Shown: positions 6,769 to 7,714 of the stretch, piece by piece | How the letters are laid out: every line of letters starts with the position of its first letter | Numbering within the stretch: the stretch's first letter is position 1 | From: Methanoregulaceae archaeon | GTDB lineage: Archaea > Halobacteriota > Methanomicrobia > Methanomicrobiales > Methanospirillaceae | Assembly (NCBI GenBank): GCA_028679405.1 | Contig: JAJRBP010000062.1 | Span: 1-7,714 of the forward strand | DNA length: 7,714 nucleotides | Direction: 5' to 3' | Program-made: the position numbers and the translations under genes | Notes under the pieces: generated by a model | What the model saw: the letters and a program-made list of their open reading frames with translations, nothing else | Databases searched by the model: none | Told to the model about the DNA's origin: nothing

Positions 6769-7714
6769 TCACTCATGTGACATTCCCCTGGATATTTCAT
6801 TCCAGTGCCCGCGGATGGTATAGATGAGCGCACCGGTCCCAAGACTGATACTGACTACCAGAACAACAATCCCTGCCAGCGGTATCCAGACAAGGACCAC
6901 CAGTATGACGAACCCGATAACCAGCGCCTGCCACTCAGAAACCGTATGTTTCAGGACAGATGAGACCCATGTCCCGAGATGCGCCGAAACGAAGAGCGGA
7001 GCAAGAATAACAGTGATTGCCAGGAGCATCAGCCCGACGAGCGCAATGGGGAGACCGACGATGGTAACCCCACAGAGGAGAAGACCAATGATTGCCAGAA
7101 GGATTGCACAGAAACCGACTACCGTTTTGACGACAGGTGATCTCCCCACCTCTTTAGTTACGAGGGAAAACCGGGACGGAAGAAACCGGACCATGACGAG
7201 GCCAAGGATGAGCCATCCTATCACAAACAAAACCGGCAGAATTGCAAAGATTCCAGAGAACAAACCCTTGTTTTTCTGGCTCCCGCCTTCCCGGATATCG
7301 ATACTGCCTGCCTGACCGGTATTCTCGAACGATTGGGAACTGATCATCATCTTACCGTCGATGATTCCCTCGTTTGATACGCGGTTTGCGGAGATCGCCG
7401 CATCCCTCCCGATATGAGCCTGGCTGCCAAGCTTCACATCGCCACCGGCAAGTACGACATTGGTACCTACCGCACCGTCGATAGTCACCGTTCCCCCGGC
7501 GGCGACTACTTTGCCCCCGACAGGGCCCCTGACCAGAACGGTCCCGCCTGCAGCGATCACATCCCCGGTAACCGGCGCGTTGATCTCGACCGTCCCGCCT
7601 GCAGCGATAATGCTTGAAACAGGAGCATTTACCTGGACCATGCCACCCGATGCAAATACGTCGTCTTCGACAGGCATGGTAATCGAAACGCGATCTCCCG
7701 AGTAGAACGCGAGT
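6769..7714 (-). CDS. Bactofilin-like beta-repeat membrane protein (5' end outside window)
   Basis: The frame runs to the right edge without a stop or an obvious true start, so the gene is cut: about 314 C-terminal residues are visible and a signal peptide probably lies outside. Counting from the internal Met at 7677, residues 6-90 are tandem repeats of about 17 residues with the core AAGGTVxIxxPV, GG pairs falling at 11, 27, 44, 61 and 78. This is a beta-helix pattern as in polymer-forming bactofilin-like proteins. A more irregular stretch (91-138) follows, then a strongly hydrophobic half with stretches at 142-165, 184-229 and 250-288, giving four or five membrane helices, and a short charged tail. 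The repeats probably face outside the cell, anchored by the helices. Function unknown; a role in cell-envelope organisation is an inference. The Met at 7677 is unlikely to be the start because the upstream codons (SGDRVSIT) continue the same domain. Confidence 0.8.
   Translation of the reverse strand, partial: LAFYSGDRVSITMPVEDDVFASGGMVQVNAPVSSIIAAGGTVEINAPVTGDVIAAGGTVLVRGPVGGKVVAAGGTVTIDGAVGTNVVLAGGDVKLGSQAHIGRDAAISANRVSNEGIIDGKMMISSQSFENTGQAGSIDIREGGSQKNKGLFSGIFAILPVLFVIGWLILGLVMVRFLPSRFSLVTKEVGRSPVVKTVVGFCAILLAIIGLLLCGVTIVGLPIALVGLMLLAITVILAPLFVSAHLGTWVSSVLKHTVSEWQALVIGFVILVVLVWIPLAGIVVLVVSISLGTGALIYTIRGHWNEISRGMSHE
7408..7662 (-). repeat. 51-bp tandem coding repeats in the membrane protein gene
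   Basis: These are the imperfect 51-bp units encoding the 17-residue beta repeats. Two adjacent copies share the plus-strand stretch GTCCCGCCTGCAGCGAT at 7541-7557 and 7592-7608, exactly 51 bp apart; the others have diverged. The preserved near-identity points to unit duplication or recombination between repeats. Confidence 0.7.

Noticed and set aside
5504..6823. A 439-codon open frame on the plus strand opposite the marker 14 gene
   Set aside because: It mirrors a recognisable conserved protein on the other strand, its translation is rich in Arg, His and Pro with no family resemblance, and GC-rich third positions commonly keep such antisense frames open.
6824..7315. Plus-strand open frame opposite the membrane protein gene
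   Set aside because: A Thr-, Arg- and Pro-rich translation antisense to hydrophobic helices is the expected shadow of Leu, Val and Ile codons.
7408..7662. 51-bp spaced repeats as a CRISPR or DNA-level satellite
   Set aside because: The units are diverged, in frame and multiples of three, and encode a regular 17-residue beta repeat; there are no unique spacers between identical repeats.
1..7714. tRNA, rRNA, insertion sequence, integrase or CRISPR features
   Set aside because: I saw no cloverleaf-like segment, rRNA motif, transposase, terminal inverted repeats or regular repeat-spacer array on either strand; nearly all sequence is explained by the listed genes.

Overview
The window is a stretch of a methanogenic archaeon's chromosome. 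It carries two proteins of the methanogenesis-marker type (an MtxX/marker 4 protein and a marker 14 protein), an archaeal histone with an archaeal BRE/TATA promoter, an archaeal-type S-adenosylmethionine synthetase and a long-form HisG. The fairly GC-rich coding sequence, AT-rich intergenic gaps and the marker set fit the order Methanomicrobiales. That placement is inferred from general likeness, not from a database comparison.

Layout. At the left edge, mtxX and a 68-residue histone gene lie on the plus strand. They are separated by 193 bp that hold a T-rich terminator and the histone promoter, with a 20-bp-spaced direct repeat just upstream of the promoter. The histone gene converges on a minus-strand block, and the 182-bp gap between them holds terminator-like runs and a hairpin. 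All remaining genes are on the minus strand. In order of transcription (right to left) they are: a bactofilin-like beta-repeat membrane protein cut by the right edge, the marker 14 ASKHA-fold protein, a 100-residue protein of unknown function, and then metK, hisG, hisA and hisB.

Function. metK-hisG-hisA-hisB looks like one operon. Intergenic gaps are at most about 43 nt and hisA and hisB overlap. The operon joins AdoMet supply to three histidine-pathway steps: HisG (step 1), HisA (ProFAR isomerisation) and HisB (imidazoleglycerol-phosphate dehydration). Marker 14 and the small unknown protein form a second likely transcription unit, 5 nt apart, that ends in a T-rich terminator just before the metK promoter.

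Most of the window is ordinary housekeeping and methanogen core sequence. I did not find a clear undescribed multi-gene system. The best leads are the unknown 100-residue partner of marker 14, the possibly leaderless start of marker 14, the paired repeat upstream of the histone promoter, and the truncated beta-repeat membrane protein.
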